NCBI RefSeq assembly: GCF_905220365.1
Contig: NC_061126.1
Location: 8,556,001-8,620,000, forward strand
Direction of reading: 5' to 3'
DNA length: 64,000 nucleotides
Origin: Vanessa cardui
Lineage: Eukaryota > Arthropoda > Insecta > Lepidoptera > Nymphalidae
Part shown: in pieces, positions 12,369 through 23,850 of the stretch
How the letters are laid out: each line of letters begins with the position of its first letter
Position numbering within the stretch: the stretch's first letter is position 1
Translations under genes and position numbers: made by a program
The notes under the pieces: model-generated
What the model saw: only the letters and a program-made list of their open reading frames with translations
Database searches by the model: none
Told to the model about the DNA's origin: nothing

Positions 12369-12776
12369 GTGACTGACATACATCCTTTATGGTGGTGGTG
12401 CTGGCGGAAAATGCTGGGTGTCAAGTGGATAGATCGCCGCACAAACGAATCAATCCTGAACCAGCTAAAGATTAGGACACGTCTCTCCACCATTACTAGT
12501 CAACCCGTACTTCGTTTCTTTAGCCATGTGGCTAGGCAGGAGGACAGCCTGGAAAAACTTATAATAGTTGGCCACGGCCACGGAGGGGAAGAAAGGTAGA
12601 GGAAGAGCGCCGTCCCGGTGTCTATCCATCACGGTAAAGACAGCCACAGGATCTTGTGCCCAGGCTTGCCTGCGAATGGAATAGGAATGGCTGGAGGAAG
12701 GTGGACGAAGTGTTCAGGAGAGCCACACGCATGGTGGTCACGACCCTCAGTAATGAGGAAACGACTAGGAAGAACA
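12369..12776 (+). pseudogene. Decayed LINE reverse-transcriptase C-terminal fragment
   Basis: The first segment (12369-12596) reads WWCWRKMLGVKWIDRRTNES, then ILNQLKIRTRLSTI and VLRFFSHVARQEDSLEKLI. This is the W(R)RxL.I.W...RTN..IL..L.I..RL..I...L.FFGHV.R...SLEKL module of many LINE ORF2 ends. The coding frame breaks at 12597 (stop), and later pieces appear in other frames: RKVDEVFRRATRMVVTTLSN around 12700-12760. At least two frameshifts and one stop make it dead. It is a different LINE lineage from the GRPPTRW-type tails at 1-160 and 33.7 kb. Confidence 0.75.
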
Positions 12777-13261
12777 ATAATACATCCTTTGAACCGGAAT
12801 ACAAGAAACACATTAAATACATTTTCTAATTCTCCTTATGCGAATGTTTTATATAATTATTTTAATATTTTTATTATACATAAATAAATAAGTCCTGAAT
12901 CACTCATTCATTTAAGATTGATATTGATTCATTCAAAGATGAGGACATAATTATAAACATCTTTCTACAAACAAAGACTAACTCTGGAACAATGAAATGA
13001 GATATAAGAGAAATTCTCTTTAAGAGAATATTTTATAACTTGGTCCTATCTATAAAAACACTATAGTAATTTCTAAATGAAAACTTAAAATAAGAATAGG
13101 ATTATTTACCTGTCTTATAAATACCGCCTTGAATACAATTGAAACAATGACAACCTTTGAAATATAATTAAAACTCGATCTGAGTGATCCAGAACTTTCT
13201 ACTTTCAATTGCTTTAAAAATAATAGACTAATGTCCATTCCATTTAATCTATCAATGCACT
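12777..13261. other. AT-rich intergenic DNA, nothing recognised
   Basis: No signal that I can support. Confidence 0.5.
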
Positions 13262-13490
13262 AATTTTATATATACACGAGCGACCCTAAGTGATACAAAA
13301 TGTAAAATTTGTTTATTTACGACATCACATTCAAAATTTCTAAAATTATCAGTATTTCTTTACTATATTTTCCATGTATTAACAAAAACTTTCCTCTCAA
13401 ATCGCTCTATCTAAATTAATGTAATTTTAAATATCTAAGCATATTTAAGGAAAGACTGGTGGTAAGCGACTTTATTATACATATAGGTAC
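13262..13490 (+). repeat. Repeat B, degenerate copy
   Basis: Collinear with 45338-45585: ACGAGCGACCC, TTTATTTACGACATCACA, TTCTAAAATTATCAGTATTT, ACTATATTTTCCATGTATTA and a final GGTAAGCGACTTT. It is non-coding and the class is unknown. Confidence 0.6.
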
Positions 13491-13955
13491 TTTAATGATA
13501 ATGATGATGATATGATTATAATGTAAATAATAATGATACCGTTCAATAATTGTGTTGTATACGTTATTTAAACGAAAAAGTTCAAATTTAACAAATATAT
13601 TATATACATTAAAGGTCGGTGAGTCAATCGTGTCCCATTTAACTAATTGAATTATTTCTACGTCATTATCGGTTGATCAATATAAACCTTATTAACGTTT
13701 ATGATATGTGATTTGTCAACGACATTAATATATTGTTTATATACTTTAATACAAAGTAAAGATAGGAAAATATTTACCTGCATTAATAACATTTAATAGC
13801 GCTTCGCATAAATTATTTTAATTAATGAAATGGCATTTGTCCTTTAGAAGCCTGTTGAAGTAAATCAAGTAGATTGGATGGTAGCTGCAATATTATTATG
13901 GAATATTAATTTATTTATTCTTTAAATAGAAATGCAGATGGGTATTTCTATGACA
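13491..13955. other. AT-rich intergenic DNA, nothing recognised
   Basis: Contains only short imperfect AAT/GAT runs near 13495-13540. Confidence 0.5.
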
Positions 13956-14249
13956 GAGCCGAGATGGCCCAGTGGTTAGAACGCGTGCATCTTGATGATT
14001 GCGGGTTCGAACCCAGGCAAGCACCACTAAATATATGTACTTAATTTGTGTTTATAATTCATTTCGTGCTCGGTGAAGGAAAACATCGCGAGTAAACCTG
14101 CGTTTGGTTGATTTCATTAAAATTCTGCCACGTGTGTGTTCCACCAACCCGCATTGGAACAGCGTGGTAGAATATGTTCCAAACCTCTCCTTAATGGAAG
14201 AGGAGGCCTTAACACAGCAGTGGGAAATTTTCGGGCTGTTACTTTACTC
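13956..14249 (+). mobile_element. Metulj-like SINE, full length
   Basis: GAGCCGAGATGGCCCAGTGG (A box), B box GGGTTCGAACCC, body with ACATCGCGAGTAAACCTGCG, and tail CAGCAGTGGGAAATTTTCGG ending TTACTTTACT. It stands tail-to-tail with the copy at 14300-14502. Confidence 0.9.
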
Positions 14250-14299
14250 TTTTTTATTTTAATGACAAATGGCACCTAGGAATGGTGCTAGATGTAAAA

Positions 14300-14502
14300 T
14301 TGCGGGTTGGTGGTTTCACATGTGGAAGAATTGAAATTAGACACTTGCAGGTTTTCTCACCATGTTTTCCTTCACAGCCGAGCACGAGATGAATTGTAAA
14401 CACAAATTAAGCAAATGAAATTTCAGTGGTTTTTGCCTGGGTTTGAACCTGAAATCATCGGGTAAGATGTATGCGTTCTAACCAATGGGCCATCCCGGCT
14501 CT
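14300..14502 (-). mobile_element. Metulj-like SINE, 3'-truncated
   Basis: Read from 14502 on the minus strand: GAGCCGGGATGGCCCATTGG head, degraded B box, body to TTGCGGGTTGGTGG on the plus strand. The last ~80 bp of the tail are missing. With 13956-14249 it forms an inverted pair 50 bp apart. Confidence 0.8.
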
Positions 14503-15654
14503 TTAAGTCTCATAATTATAGAACATCTGTCTAATTGTACAACTCTACCGATCAGACGACCTCGTAATTTCCACTCTACGTCATTCATAATAATCTTCGC
14601 CTTAATCCGTTTCTATCCCGTGACGTTACGATAGATTTAAGGGTTGTCATAATCGAAGCTTCTTCTCCTAAGACAGAGTCGTGTCTTCGTAAATAATTTG
14701 TTAATTGCACTCCGAATCAATTTCACCAGATCAACAGGAATCACTGACAATTATATATTTAATGATATACTTTTACTTTTATTGACATGTTTGAATGATA
14801 CATATGGTGCTAGATTGTTAAAGCAATTCTAAAGTATTGAGTTAATCGTTCGCTTAATGACGACGGAGCATATATAAATTGCTTCGTAATGATAAAGAAC
14901 CTACCAAATACTTTGTATGTAAATAAAGTTCGTATATACCTGCTGTTTAATATACCTGATAAAGTAGGATTTGGGTATTTAAATTTTTAATATGTGTTCA
15001 AGCGTAACTTCTTTTTATAAAGATTTTCTAAATATTTTCTGTTCAAAAGAGGCTTATGTATTGATCCCATTATTTCGTAAATATTTAATGATGAGTTTCG
15101 TAGACTGACAACGGAACTCTTCAATAAATGACAGAAATTTAATAAACCGCGATTGTTGCCTATTGGTAAGTATGTATGTGTGTGTGTATGTTATAAATAC
15201 CCGACTTCAATACCGGTTTTCTTTGATAAAAAAAACTTTTAACATGTATTTCAGTTTTTTATCACAATAAAAATCAAAGTAAAAAACCTTTATCTATATG
15301 GAAGTGATTACACTTACTTATTGACAGACAAATATATACAACCGGCAAGAAGAACCTGCGAGAGGAAGTCAGAAATCTCGATATCAAGATATTTATTAAA
15401 AAAAAAAACATCTCGTTTTAATATGATAACTCATATAATTACATTTAAATAATACGTCTAAAGATACGCTGTTCTTATTGGCGTCACTCCGACCGGACAT
15501 GATTATTCAATAGTCCTTATAAGATCCCCCTTATATACATATTGTATACAATTACAACTTTACAAATTAATTACTATAGTTAATAAAATACTTTTAAACT
15601 ATCGAACACAAATATAAGTTCGAATTCACAAAGGTTTTATTTGAAACTAGTAAC
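14503..15654. other. AT-rich intergenic DNA
   Basis: A TG microsatellite-like run (15170-15190) and an ACCCGACTTCAATACCGG motif (about 15200) resemble edges of the repeat at 15799. Otherwise nothing. Confidence 0.45.
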
Positions 15655-15795
15655 GCGGTTTAGCTCGCGTTAAAAGGTGTTGGTTGTCATGTGGCAAAAA
15701 ATTAGCCTATATCCTTCATGTTTGCTTCATACCAAATTTCATGAAATTCGGTTCAACAGTTTGTTGTGAAAGAGCGACAGACAGACAGAGCTACT
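15655..15795 (+). repeat. Repeat C (CAGACAGACAGA-containing lepidopteran repeat)
   Basis: Contains CATACCAAATTTCATGAAAT, TCGGTTCAACAGTTTG and GAGCGACAGACAGACAGAGC. The reverse complement of the same order occurs at 39050-39245. The motif is common in lepidopteran non-coding DNA (from memory); the class is unresolved. Confidence 0.55.
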
Positions 15796-15798
15796 TTC

Positions 15799-16215
15799 AC
15801 TTTCCAACCGACTTCAAAAAAAGGAGGAGGTTCTCAATTCGACCCGTATGTTTTATTTCTAGGTTTGTTACGCGATAACTCCGCCAATTATGAACCGATT
15901 TGAACAAATCTTTTTTTCGGGCGTATTGGTAATACCTCAAGGGTGGTCCCATTTAAGTTTAATAATAAAAAAAACAACCTCCAAGGGTAGAAAATTGGGG
16001 ATGAACATTTTTATACGCAATATCTCCGACGATTATAAACCAATTTGTACGATTTTTTTTGTTGAATAGGTATTATCAAAAGGGTGGTTTCATGCGAATT
16101 TGAAGAAAATATTTCACCCCCAAGGGTGGCAAATTAGGGATGAACTTTTTTATTTACTTTTTAGTTTTTTATTGTGTTTGTTCACGCATTTGAAGTCGGT
16201 CTTTTTTTATAAAGT
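15799..16215. repeat. Foldback-type repeat with ACCGACTTCAAA inverted ends
   Basis: The left end AACCGACTTCAAAAAAAGGA and right end TTTGAAGTCGGTCTTTTTTT are inverted copies. Inside, the module NNAAGGGTGG...AATTNGGGATGAAC occurs twice (about 15935-16005 and 16075-16145). No ORF. A second member with the same edge (ACCGACTTAAAAAAAGGAGG) is at about 55905. Confidence 0.6.
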
Positions 16216-17119
16216 TAATTATATAATATTAATATAGATTGTAATTATATTTTTTATAGAAAATAAATCTAAACTTTATAATAGAACATGCTCTCTCTTT
16301 ATGAGTAAAATGTCTTATCTACAGACGAAGTATTATTATCTAAAAACAGCGACTCAAAATAACTCAAATATGTCACTCTCACCGAATGTCTTTTTATATG
16401 TTCGAGGGTCAACATTCATAAAACTGAAATGGAAACGTCTTTGTATATCAAATTATCTTTGCTATTTGCAAATATCGTTTTTCTCTTTGAAACTAGCGAA
16501 TACCCAAACTTGACGTTTTTCATACTAAATTTTGATAGAAGCTTACGTATTAAAGTGATCAATCGATCAAAATGTGAACGGTGAATATAGAGGACATGTT
16601 AACAAATATAATTCAATAGTTCAATAGTCACGTTATTACAATTTTTTTATGTGATACTAACGACAAATTAATGATTTTTTTTAAAGATATAATAGTACCA
16701 AATGAATTGATTAATTTATACAACTCGATACCAGAGAGTACCAACGTTACTTTTTGACAGTTCCGCACGTCTTGGCCTGAATGACGGGAAATTAAAACTT
16801 TCTACTTAAGATTACAAATCTTAACAAAACTCAGACTGACTTATTAAGCAATTATAAATTCGTCGACGACGTAAAACAAATAGAAATTTCATAACTTATT
16901 ATAATGTTCTACTTCACATTGTTCAAGTAAAAATAATTTATCTGTGGTTAGAGTTTTACTCTAAGCACTCATTACTTAATATTAATTTAAGTACTACTTA
17001 CTATTGCTATTTTCCAGTTTGAAGGGCATATTGGCATTATAAAAAATGCATTTAATCATTCCTTAGGTTGCCAGGCCACCTACCTGTTAAGGTAAAAAAG
17101 TAAAGTGACAGCATATAAA
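16216..17119. other. AT-rich intergenic DNA
   Basis: No ORF that I trust. 17010-17090 (CAGTTTGAAGGGCATATTGG, then CATTCCTTAGG) may be a strongly eroded repeat A. Confidence 0.4.
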
Positions 17120-17330
17120 TATCCTACCTGGCTCAGGTCTCTTCTCTTTTTGACGATAAGGTTTGAACCAATTTCATAACGGTGTGTGTTAGTGGCTATT
17201 CACATGGCAAAATTTCATTCGTCGTAAACACACATTGTACATTTTCCTAGTATGTTTTCCCTTGTTACAAATTATGAAATCAATTATTAACACAAATTAA
17301 GCACATGGAAATTAACTGGACCAGCTCTTA
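17120..17330 (-). mobile_element. Degenerate Metulj-like SINE
   Basis: Reverse-orientation body remnants in order: CACATGGCAAAATTTCATTC, ACATTTTCCTAGTATGTTTT and AACACAAATTAAGCACATG. Head and tail are not recognisable. Confidence 0.5.
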
Positions 17331-17429
17331 TAGATAATAAAAGACAATTGCAACGCTGAGTTTATTAGAAATCAGACTAAAATGCATCATTTTATTCTTC
17401 AGACGGTCATACAAAATTCAGTCTAAAAG

Positions 17430-17575
17430 AGGTAAGTACTAACGCAATCAGATTCAGGTGGGACGGAACAAAGCAATTCCGGAACAAATCTATTCGTTGC
17501 CGCGAGCTCGCACGTCCTTTCAGCTTTCTTCTCAACTGACGTCCGACTAATGCACTGCGTTGTAAATTGAATGTA
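17430..17575 (+). repeat. Repeat D, copy 1 (unassigned conserved block)
   Basis: Shares an ordered block with 30275-30410: CTAACGCAATC, AGATTCAGGTGG, GACGGAACAA, a GC-rich GCTCG...CGTCC segment and TTTCTTCTCAACTGACG followed by GACTAATG. GC content is well above the surroundings. No ORF spans both copies. Confidence 0.6.
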
Positions 17576-18666
17576 GTACCACCGTTGATATCTGCGAATG
17601 ACTTATATCCATGAGATCATACAGAAATAAATACTTTTAAAATCTTTTCGTTTTATTTTTCGAATTAAATTTTGTCTGTCAACAGTAATTTGAAAAGTAT
17701 GATTTGCAAAAATCACGTGCTTTCTGCGGTAAGATAACCCATTATATATAGGGTGTTGATGCTTAATTTGAGAACAGTGTATACTTATATATTATTATAC
17801 TGCACAAATTAATTACTGATTCTTCAAAAAATTTATTGATTGATTTTTTGAAGCATTCATCTTTGATTCGCAATGTAATATAATATAATACTTTTCAGAA
17901 CATTTATAACTTACTTTTGTTTGTAGTTAGTAGTTTGGATATATTGTATTCGACCACTATTTCTATAAACATTCACAAATCTAGCAAACTTATCATCAAA
18001 AAAAATTTTATCAAAAAGAAAAACCGACTTCAAACAAAACACTATTTTAAAACAAATGAATATGCACGAAAAAGTAATAAAAATAATTGCGTATTCAACA
18101 TATTTTTTAGAGTCTTCCTAAGTTAAATGAAATGAAAAATATTAGACTACTTAAAAGTCAATTAACGATTATATCTTGTAGTTATAATTATTGGTATATT
18201 TGGAGCCGGTTCCAAATAACTCAAGATAAAGTAAAACACGCAATATCTTGTGCAAATATTGTACATTTTATTTAAAAAAAAAAAACCCTAACAATATCGA
18301 TTGAAATATTAGAAACATAAGAAAATAAAACATAAAACAATTATGATTGATTCCTTTGTCTTTTTTTTTCTGGCCACGATATTATCTGCAATGAAAACGT
18401 TTCTTTTTTAATTTTTGTATTTTTTTTACATCAAATGACTGTTGGGCTGGTGATAGACGTACGAGCAGATACGCTTACGTACTACTCGACGATTATAAAC
18501 CAGTGCTTCACGCAATTTTCAATAAAGTATATTATAACATAGTAAACACGATCTGTCGCACAATACAAAAACTCACAATAAAACTTAATTAATCAAAATT
18601 TTTGATCCGATTATCGATTTGGAAGTTAACGGTCATTTATAAAATATAAATATATATATCCAAGTG
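17576..18666. other. AT-rich intergenic DNA
   Basis: AT-rich short frames only. A fragment AAAACCGACTTCAAACAAAA near 18020 resembles the edge of the 15799 foldback repeat. Confidence 0.45.
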
Positions 18667-18856
18667 GAATAAAGTAACAGCCCGTGAATTTCCCACGGCT
18701 GGGCTAAGGCCTCCTCTTCCATTAAGGAGCGGGCTTGGAAAATATTCCACCACGCTGTTTCAATGCGACTTGGTGGAATGCATATGTGGTAGAATTTCGA
18801 GGAAATTAGACACATGCAGGTTTCCTCACGATGTTTTCCTTCACCGTCGGTGAATA
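18667..18856 (-). mobile_element. Metulj-like SINE, 5'-truncated
   Basis: The tail side is intact (AAAGTAACAGCCCGTGAATT, CTGGGCTAAGGCCTCCTCTT) and runs to CACGATGTTTTCCTTCACCG. The tRNA-like head is absent, as expected for incomplete reverse transcription. Confidence 0.8.
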
Positions 18857-21707
18857 AATCTAATTTTTAATCTTCAATCCCCAACACCATTATATTACAA
18901 GTTGCACTTAGTGTAGTAGGTACCTACTAGTAGATCATAGGATCATAGCGATAATTAATAATCACCACACGTACAGGTTTATCCAAAATTGATCATATCA
19001 ATCAAAAAATTCTTAAAAGTGAAACATGCATTGAAAAATTGGAATCATGTACAAAGTCAAATTACATAATTATAAAATTGTATAAAATAACTGTTTGCAA
19101 GTAAATGAGAAAATATGTAAAAACTTCAAGCGAAATAAACAAATATATATTCTTAAGCAAGTTAAGCTTTAGCGGTTAATAAGCACATGACAAACGTGTA
19201 AAGTATTTACTAATAAGAAATACATTTTAATTAAATTTTTTTATATATCACGTTAGTCAATAGAGCAATGTGGTATTAAAGTATTAATTCATTAACTAAA
19301 AATAAAAAAAAGTAAAACAAATGCAATCGAATCAAATAAAGAGAAATAACATAAAAATGTAAATAAAAGCAATAATAAAATATTACAGGAAATAATAAAA
19401 CGTATAAACGTGAAATGTACAACCGAATACATAACATCAAAAACAAAGCTTTTCAAAATACTGACTCATAAACAAACATTTCAAATTTATTAGCAGTTTC
19501 AAAACGATATCAAATTATTTTTATAAATTAGCTATGTTTTCGTTTTTGATAAAATATCATAATGAATGCGATACACAACATTTTTTTACTTAAAAAGAAA
19601 TTTAAATATAACATCGACATCACATTGTTTTTAAATCAATTGACATACTCTTTTATTACATATGGCATGTCCAAACACAATAATTAAAGTACTTCACTGC
19701 TTACCAAATATAGGTAGGCTATTGGTTGAAATTCATTGTTTGGAATTAGAATTTGTAAACGTATAAAAATTTTATGACATTTAAAACCATACTTAGTAAT
19801 ACTTAAATAAAATGTTATTATGATTATATAAAAAAATTCAAGAAATTTGGACGTGCGACAAAGTATGTATCATCAAAATATAAATGTTTCATTGCATTTG
19901 AAGAAAATCTGTTTCATGTTTTTGTAGAAAAGTTCACTGCAGTTCACTCATAATTACTGTTATGTATTACATGTTTTTTGAGTAACCATTTCCTGCAATA
20001 TATTATTAATTCCAATCGAAATTAATATTCTAATTTTATAGGGCCATTAATAAAGATTTTTTCTAATGATTACTTTAGAAAATATTACAGATTCCAAATT
20101 AGCTACTATGTTGTAATATATAAGACGTGTACCAAATATATAAATATCTACATTCAGACCAGGTTTCAAATTACATTTTACAAATAAATATTATTTGCTT
20201 TATATTTTCTTGCTAAGCACACTCCTCATTTCCTTTACTAATAAATTGCACCATTGCGCTGGATCGCTAGTATGCATATAAAAAAAAATCTATAAAAACT
20301 TCATTTAATTAATTAAAGGAACATAACCTACTGCTAAAATAAAGATATATAAAGATATAAACACACTGATCCTTCAATTGTATATACGATATGTAATTAT
20401 ATACGATACAACGTGTAGGTACCTATCTGTATACTAGCCCTATTTATTTATAAACAAATAAGTTGCTGCAATTGATTCAAAGCACACAGATTTCGACAGT
20501 AATTTCCCGCGAGACCAGACCTTCTAACAACACTGAAAGTATTTTGAATAACATGTTTGTTACAAAGAAAACACTAAGATGTCCCAAGATTGATAAGATT
20601 TTATGTTTTACACCCAAATTGGCTTTTTATTGACTAAGTAATTATTTTAAATTGTAAACTGAAGTAATTGCTGTAAACGGTTATAATGTAATCGAATTTA
20701 AAAATTACATAATTCAAAAAGCATTACTAAGTTTTATGAGTTTAATTTGTATTTGTAAATCATATTATAAATCACGGTAAAAAAGCTCTCGAATAGTGTT
20801 GTACCAACTAATCCGTACCGTTGTGGCTTGGTGACCAAACCACCTAATTTTCTTTAGTTTCCGAGCAAACGGGAACAATTGCAGACTAAAGGTAATTGTG
20901 TACATCTATTGCTTCTTAGTGATTAAAAATTAAAAGAAGAGAGAATGCTATAAATGATTCAAATTAATACACCAAGAAAAAAGGTTTAAATGTAACCCAA
21001 GGAGATGACACCGCGAAACACTTTTTAATAGTTTACTTTTTTACTGTCCTATAATATGGTATATATTATACATATTAAAATTATTGAAACTGTGAATGTG
21101 ACTGAAATGTTTTTAGGGCGCGGGAATAAAGCTTTCTTCATCTAACAAAGACATCAACATAATCCAATATTTTAAACGTTGAACGTACTGAAACCACTTC
21201 ATTCTGATATATTAATTAACGTTGTAACAAAAATATCCAAGTTGGTAAAGTAATAAATTACTGCAATGCCGTTCAATCAGGTGACACTGATACTTCGAAA
21301 GCAGGGAGCTCGCGGCAACGTGCTCACTCAACATAAAGTTATCTTCTCAGAAACTCAAACACGACACTGTAATGAATTAAGTTAGCGACACTCAGAGCTG
21401 TTCCTCCTCATGTCACACTTACTTAAGCCTTCACTAGCTACGTATAAATTTGAGACTTCTGCCAAAGTACAAGTTTGTTATATCATATATTATATACTGA
21501 AGTTGTATTGTACGTTTTAATTTTTATAAGTGAAACGTTATGTTTTTGGAATTTCAATGTAATTTGTGATATCAATTGTTTTTTTTCCAATATAATGAAA
21601 ATAAACACATTGTTGATTCTATTTTTTAATATCTATTTATTACTCATATAACCAAACAGATGTTTATAACAAACAATAAATAGACTTCTTTGTGTCATAA
21701 TATATTG
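18857..21707. other. Long AT-rich stretch, nothing recognised
   Basis: 2.85 kb without a credible ORF, SINE or repeat A. GAGCTCGCGGCAACG at about 21307 is the reverse complement of 15 bp in repeat D copy 1 (about 17498); this may be a small fragment or chance. Confidence 0.5.
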
Positions 21708-21711
21708 AATT
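21708..21711. other. Target-site duplication (AATT), left
   Basis: AATT precedes the left LTR and recurs directly after the right LTR at 29369-29372. A 4-bp duplication fits gypsy-group integrases. Confidence 0.8.
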
Positions 21712-22088
21712 AATTACGTAGGGCTGCCGTTGAGGATGCAGAATGAAACCGAACGAATTTAACTTATACGTTTATTTAAATAATTTAATTTAACAATTAA
21801 TTATTTCTAATTTATAATATACGTGACAGTCTGTTCGATGTTAGAACAAAAAGTGAAGTTCTGTAGTCTGAATTACATATTTATATACGAAATCGGTAAA
21901 TCACTGAATGGTCCCCACGGTATGGTGATTCTTGGTAGCGCTCGATGTTCGGGAGGTCTTGCGAAACAAAGCAGCGACGCTGGCAACAGGTGGTAGCTTC
22001 AAGGAATGCATGGTGTGATTATTTCTCACGGTATGGTAATTCTTGGTAGCGCTCGATGTTCGGGAGGTCTTGCGATTATTTCTTAACA
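21712..22088 (-). repeat. 3' LTR of the errantivirus
   Basis: Reads TGTTAAGA...TACGTAATT on the minus strand. It contains a TATA box (TATATAAATA, plus 21878-21887), an arthropod-type initiator TTCAGACT (about 21865-21872) and AATAAA (21771-21776). Identical to 28992-29368. Confidence 0.95.
21916..22075 (-). promoter_or_regulatory. 49-bp direct repeat pair in U3
   Basis: Two 49-bp copies (21916-21964 and 22027-22075) differ at one position and share CTTGGTAGCGCTCGATGTTC. The period is 111 bp, and both lie upstream of the LTR TATA box, where enhancers sit in retroviral U3. The same pair is at 29196-29244 and 29307-29355. An enhancer role is inference. Confidence 0.6.
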
Positions 22089-22099
22089 ACTCCCTCCGC
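22089..22099 (-). other. Polypurine tract
   Basis: GCGGAGGGAGT on the minus strand directly precedes the 3' LTR start TGTTAAGA. This is the standard plus-strand DNA priming site. Confidence 0.75.
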
Positions 22100-22110
22100 A
22101 GGATCAGCAG

Positions 22111-23850
22111 CTATTTGGAGACTTTTGTCGAAAATAGTGCTGATAGAGACATAGGATCTCTGGGGCTGTCCTGGACTTCTTGTGTTCTGGTTGCCTCATT
22201 GTCCTTCTGGTTGGTATTTCTTAAATGCATACATTTGCGACGAATGAGGACGATGCTAATAGTGAGTACTGATGCACCGATGAGTAGGTAGACAGGTATA
22301 GTCGTGTGATAGAGCGTGTCTAAGTTCGACAATTCCAAAGTCACTGGTTCTTGAGAGGCAATCCTGGTATTGGTTGAATGTAAGTGAGTCAAATCTATAC
22401 TGTTCAATTTCAAGATGTTCTTCGCTGTCGCTTTGTATGGATCTTCATTACTATATTCTATATTCAACATTTTCAAAACTTGTCCTTTTACTTGATCATG
22501 GTGGTTAGTGATGGTGAAGATGGACGTTTGTAGAGCACACCCTTTAGGTATTTCAGCTAGATAGCTTCCGAGAAGGTTTTTGTATTGATCTTGAGAACAG
22601 GTTAAATGAACTTTCGTTAAGTTGGGAAAGCTCAGAACATAGTGACGATCATCCAATTGTTCCATGGCTTGAGAAGATAAGATTACTGGAGTAACCCGAC
22701 AGGTTTCATGGATATGTTGCTGGAGTATAAGATGTTGAATGCAGCTCGTTTGCTCTCCATAGTGTCGGTTTAAGTTGTCCTCGCAAAGATGACCGTGACT
22801 GTACTTCGGACATTCTGTCTCTATATACAGTAGATCTTTCTCGTGAATTGCTACGTATGGATAGGTAGGGATTATAATTTTATCATTACTATTAGGGGCT
22901 AAGGACAATTTGTAAAGGATGTAGTTATTGGGATTCATGATTGGAAACTTAATTACCAAGATTATATCATTATCTTTATAATAATATCCTAATCTTAATA
23001 GATCTAAATATTCCCTAAAATTAATATCTAGCACTACATTTGAATTGTATAAACCTTTTAGTTTATTTAACATAACTATATAAGTGTCGTAATCGAGAAC
23101 GGAATAATGGATGCTTTTAGCTCTTATGAATGCCAATAGATTCTGTAGTTTTGACAACTCTTGTGACAAATTGTCTATGTCATCACCTAGTATTGTAAGT
23201 AGCTGGGCTAAATGAAAATACTTAATTGCATCTTCTTCTTTCCTAACATCATTATCTAAGATGGTTTTAATAATGTTCTCTATTTTCCTCTGGTTTTCTA
23301 CTATCCTATCTGTAACATTTGAACTCTGAGATGCCCACTGCTTGCTTAAACTTATTTGATGATTTATTTCAATGGCTAAGTTATTTTCGTTCTTTTGTAG
23401 AATAGCAATGGCATTTTCGTACTTTAGTGCGTCCGTATAATCTAAATTTCCGGAGATACTTTTGATTATGGAACCAAGACCGTTAACGAGGCCTCTTTTT
23501 GAACGTTTTCCTTGAAAGGTTAACAGTTGCTCTGACATGTCATTTAATTTCGTTGCAAGAAATTTGATATGCGGGGCGTAAAGTAACGAAGTTTTATTAT
23601 TTAAGTCAGGTGCTAGGTTGCTTAACTTCTCTCGAACGGATTCTAACCTATTTCGCACATTATTTAAATTTATAATTTGAACAAAAGAGTGGAAATGGGA
23701 AATTATTCTAGTAGGTCCTAGGTTGAAGGGGAGAATACCCGGTCCATTTTTTAAGCTTTCAAGTGTTATCACGTCTGCTTGTCCCAGCTTCAGGATCTGA
23801 GCCAGCATTAACGCGAGTAGTGTTTTCTGTATCCTGTAACAAACGAGCAC
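22111..23850 (-). CDS. env: Errantivirus envelope protein (Env)
   Basis: 579 residues. Hydrophobic N-terminus (about residues 10-24, LLALMLAQILKL) consistent with a signal peptide. A basic proprotein cleavage site RSKR at residues 116-119 is followed by a Gly/Leu/Ile-rich fusion-peptide-like stretch. A hydrophobic span at about residues 518-536 and a charged cytoplasmic tail complete a class I-type glycoprotein layout like gypsy Env and baculovirus F proteins. Conserved-looking cysteines lie in the ectodomain C-terminal half. It overlaps the 3' end of pol by 92 nt in another frame. In known errantiviruses Env is made from a spliced mRNA, so the true start may be upstream via splicing; M1 at 23850 is the first in-frame Met. 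The ORF is uninterrupted. Confidence 0.9.
   Translation of the reverse strand: MLVCYRIQKTLLALMLAQILKLGQADVITLESLKNGPGILPFNLGPTRIISHFHSFVQIINLNNVRNRLESVREKLSNLAPDLNNKTSLLYAPHIKFLATKLNDMSEQLLTFQGKRSKRGLVNGLGSIIKSISGNLDYTDALKYENAIAILQKNENNLAIEINHQISLSKQWASQSSNVTDRIVENQRKIENIIKTILDNDVRKEEDAIKYFHLAQLLTILGDDIDNLSQELSKLQNLLAFIRAKSIHYSVLDYDTYIVMLNKLKGLYNSNVVLDINFREYLDLLRLGYYYKDNDIILVIKFPIMNPNNYILYKLSLAPNSNDKIIIPTYPYVAIHEKDLLYIETECPKYSHGHLCEDNLNRHYGEQTSCIQHLILQQHIHETCRVTPVILSSQAMEQLDDRHYVLSFPNLTKVHLTCSQDQYKNLLGSYLAEIPKGCALQTSIFTITNHHDQVKGQVLKMLNIEYSNEDPYKATAKNILKLNSIDLTHLHSTNTRIASQEPVTLELSNLDTLYHTTIPVYLLIGASVLTISIVLIRRKCMHLRNTNQKDNEATRTQEVQDSPRDPMSLSALFSTKVSK

Noticed and set aside
13970..14030. tRNA gene within Metulj-like heads (also 8.6, 46.8, 50.4 kb)
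   Set aside because: The same head occurs in many dispersed copies with a common 3' body, so it is a SINE promoter.
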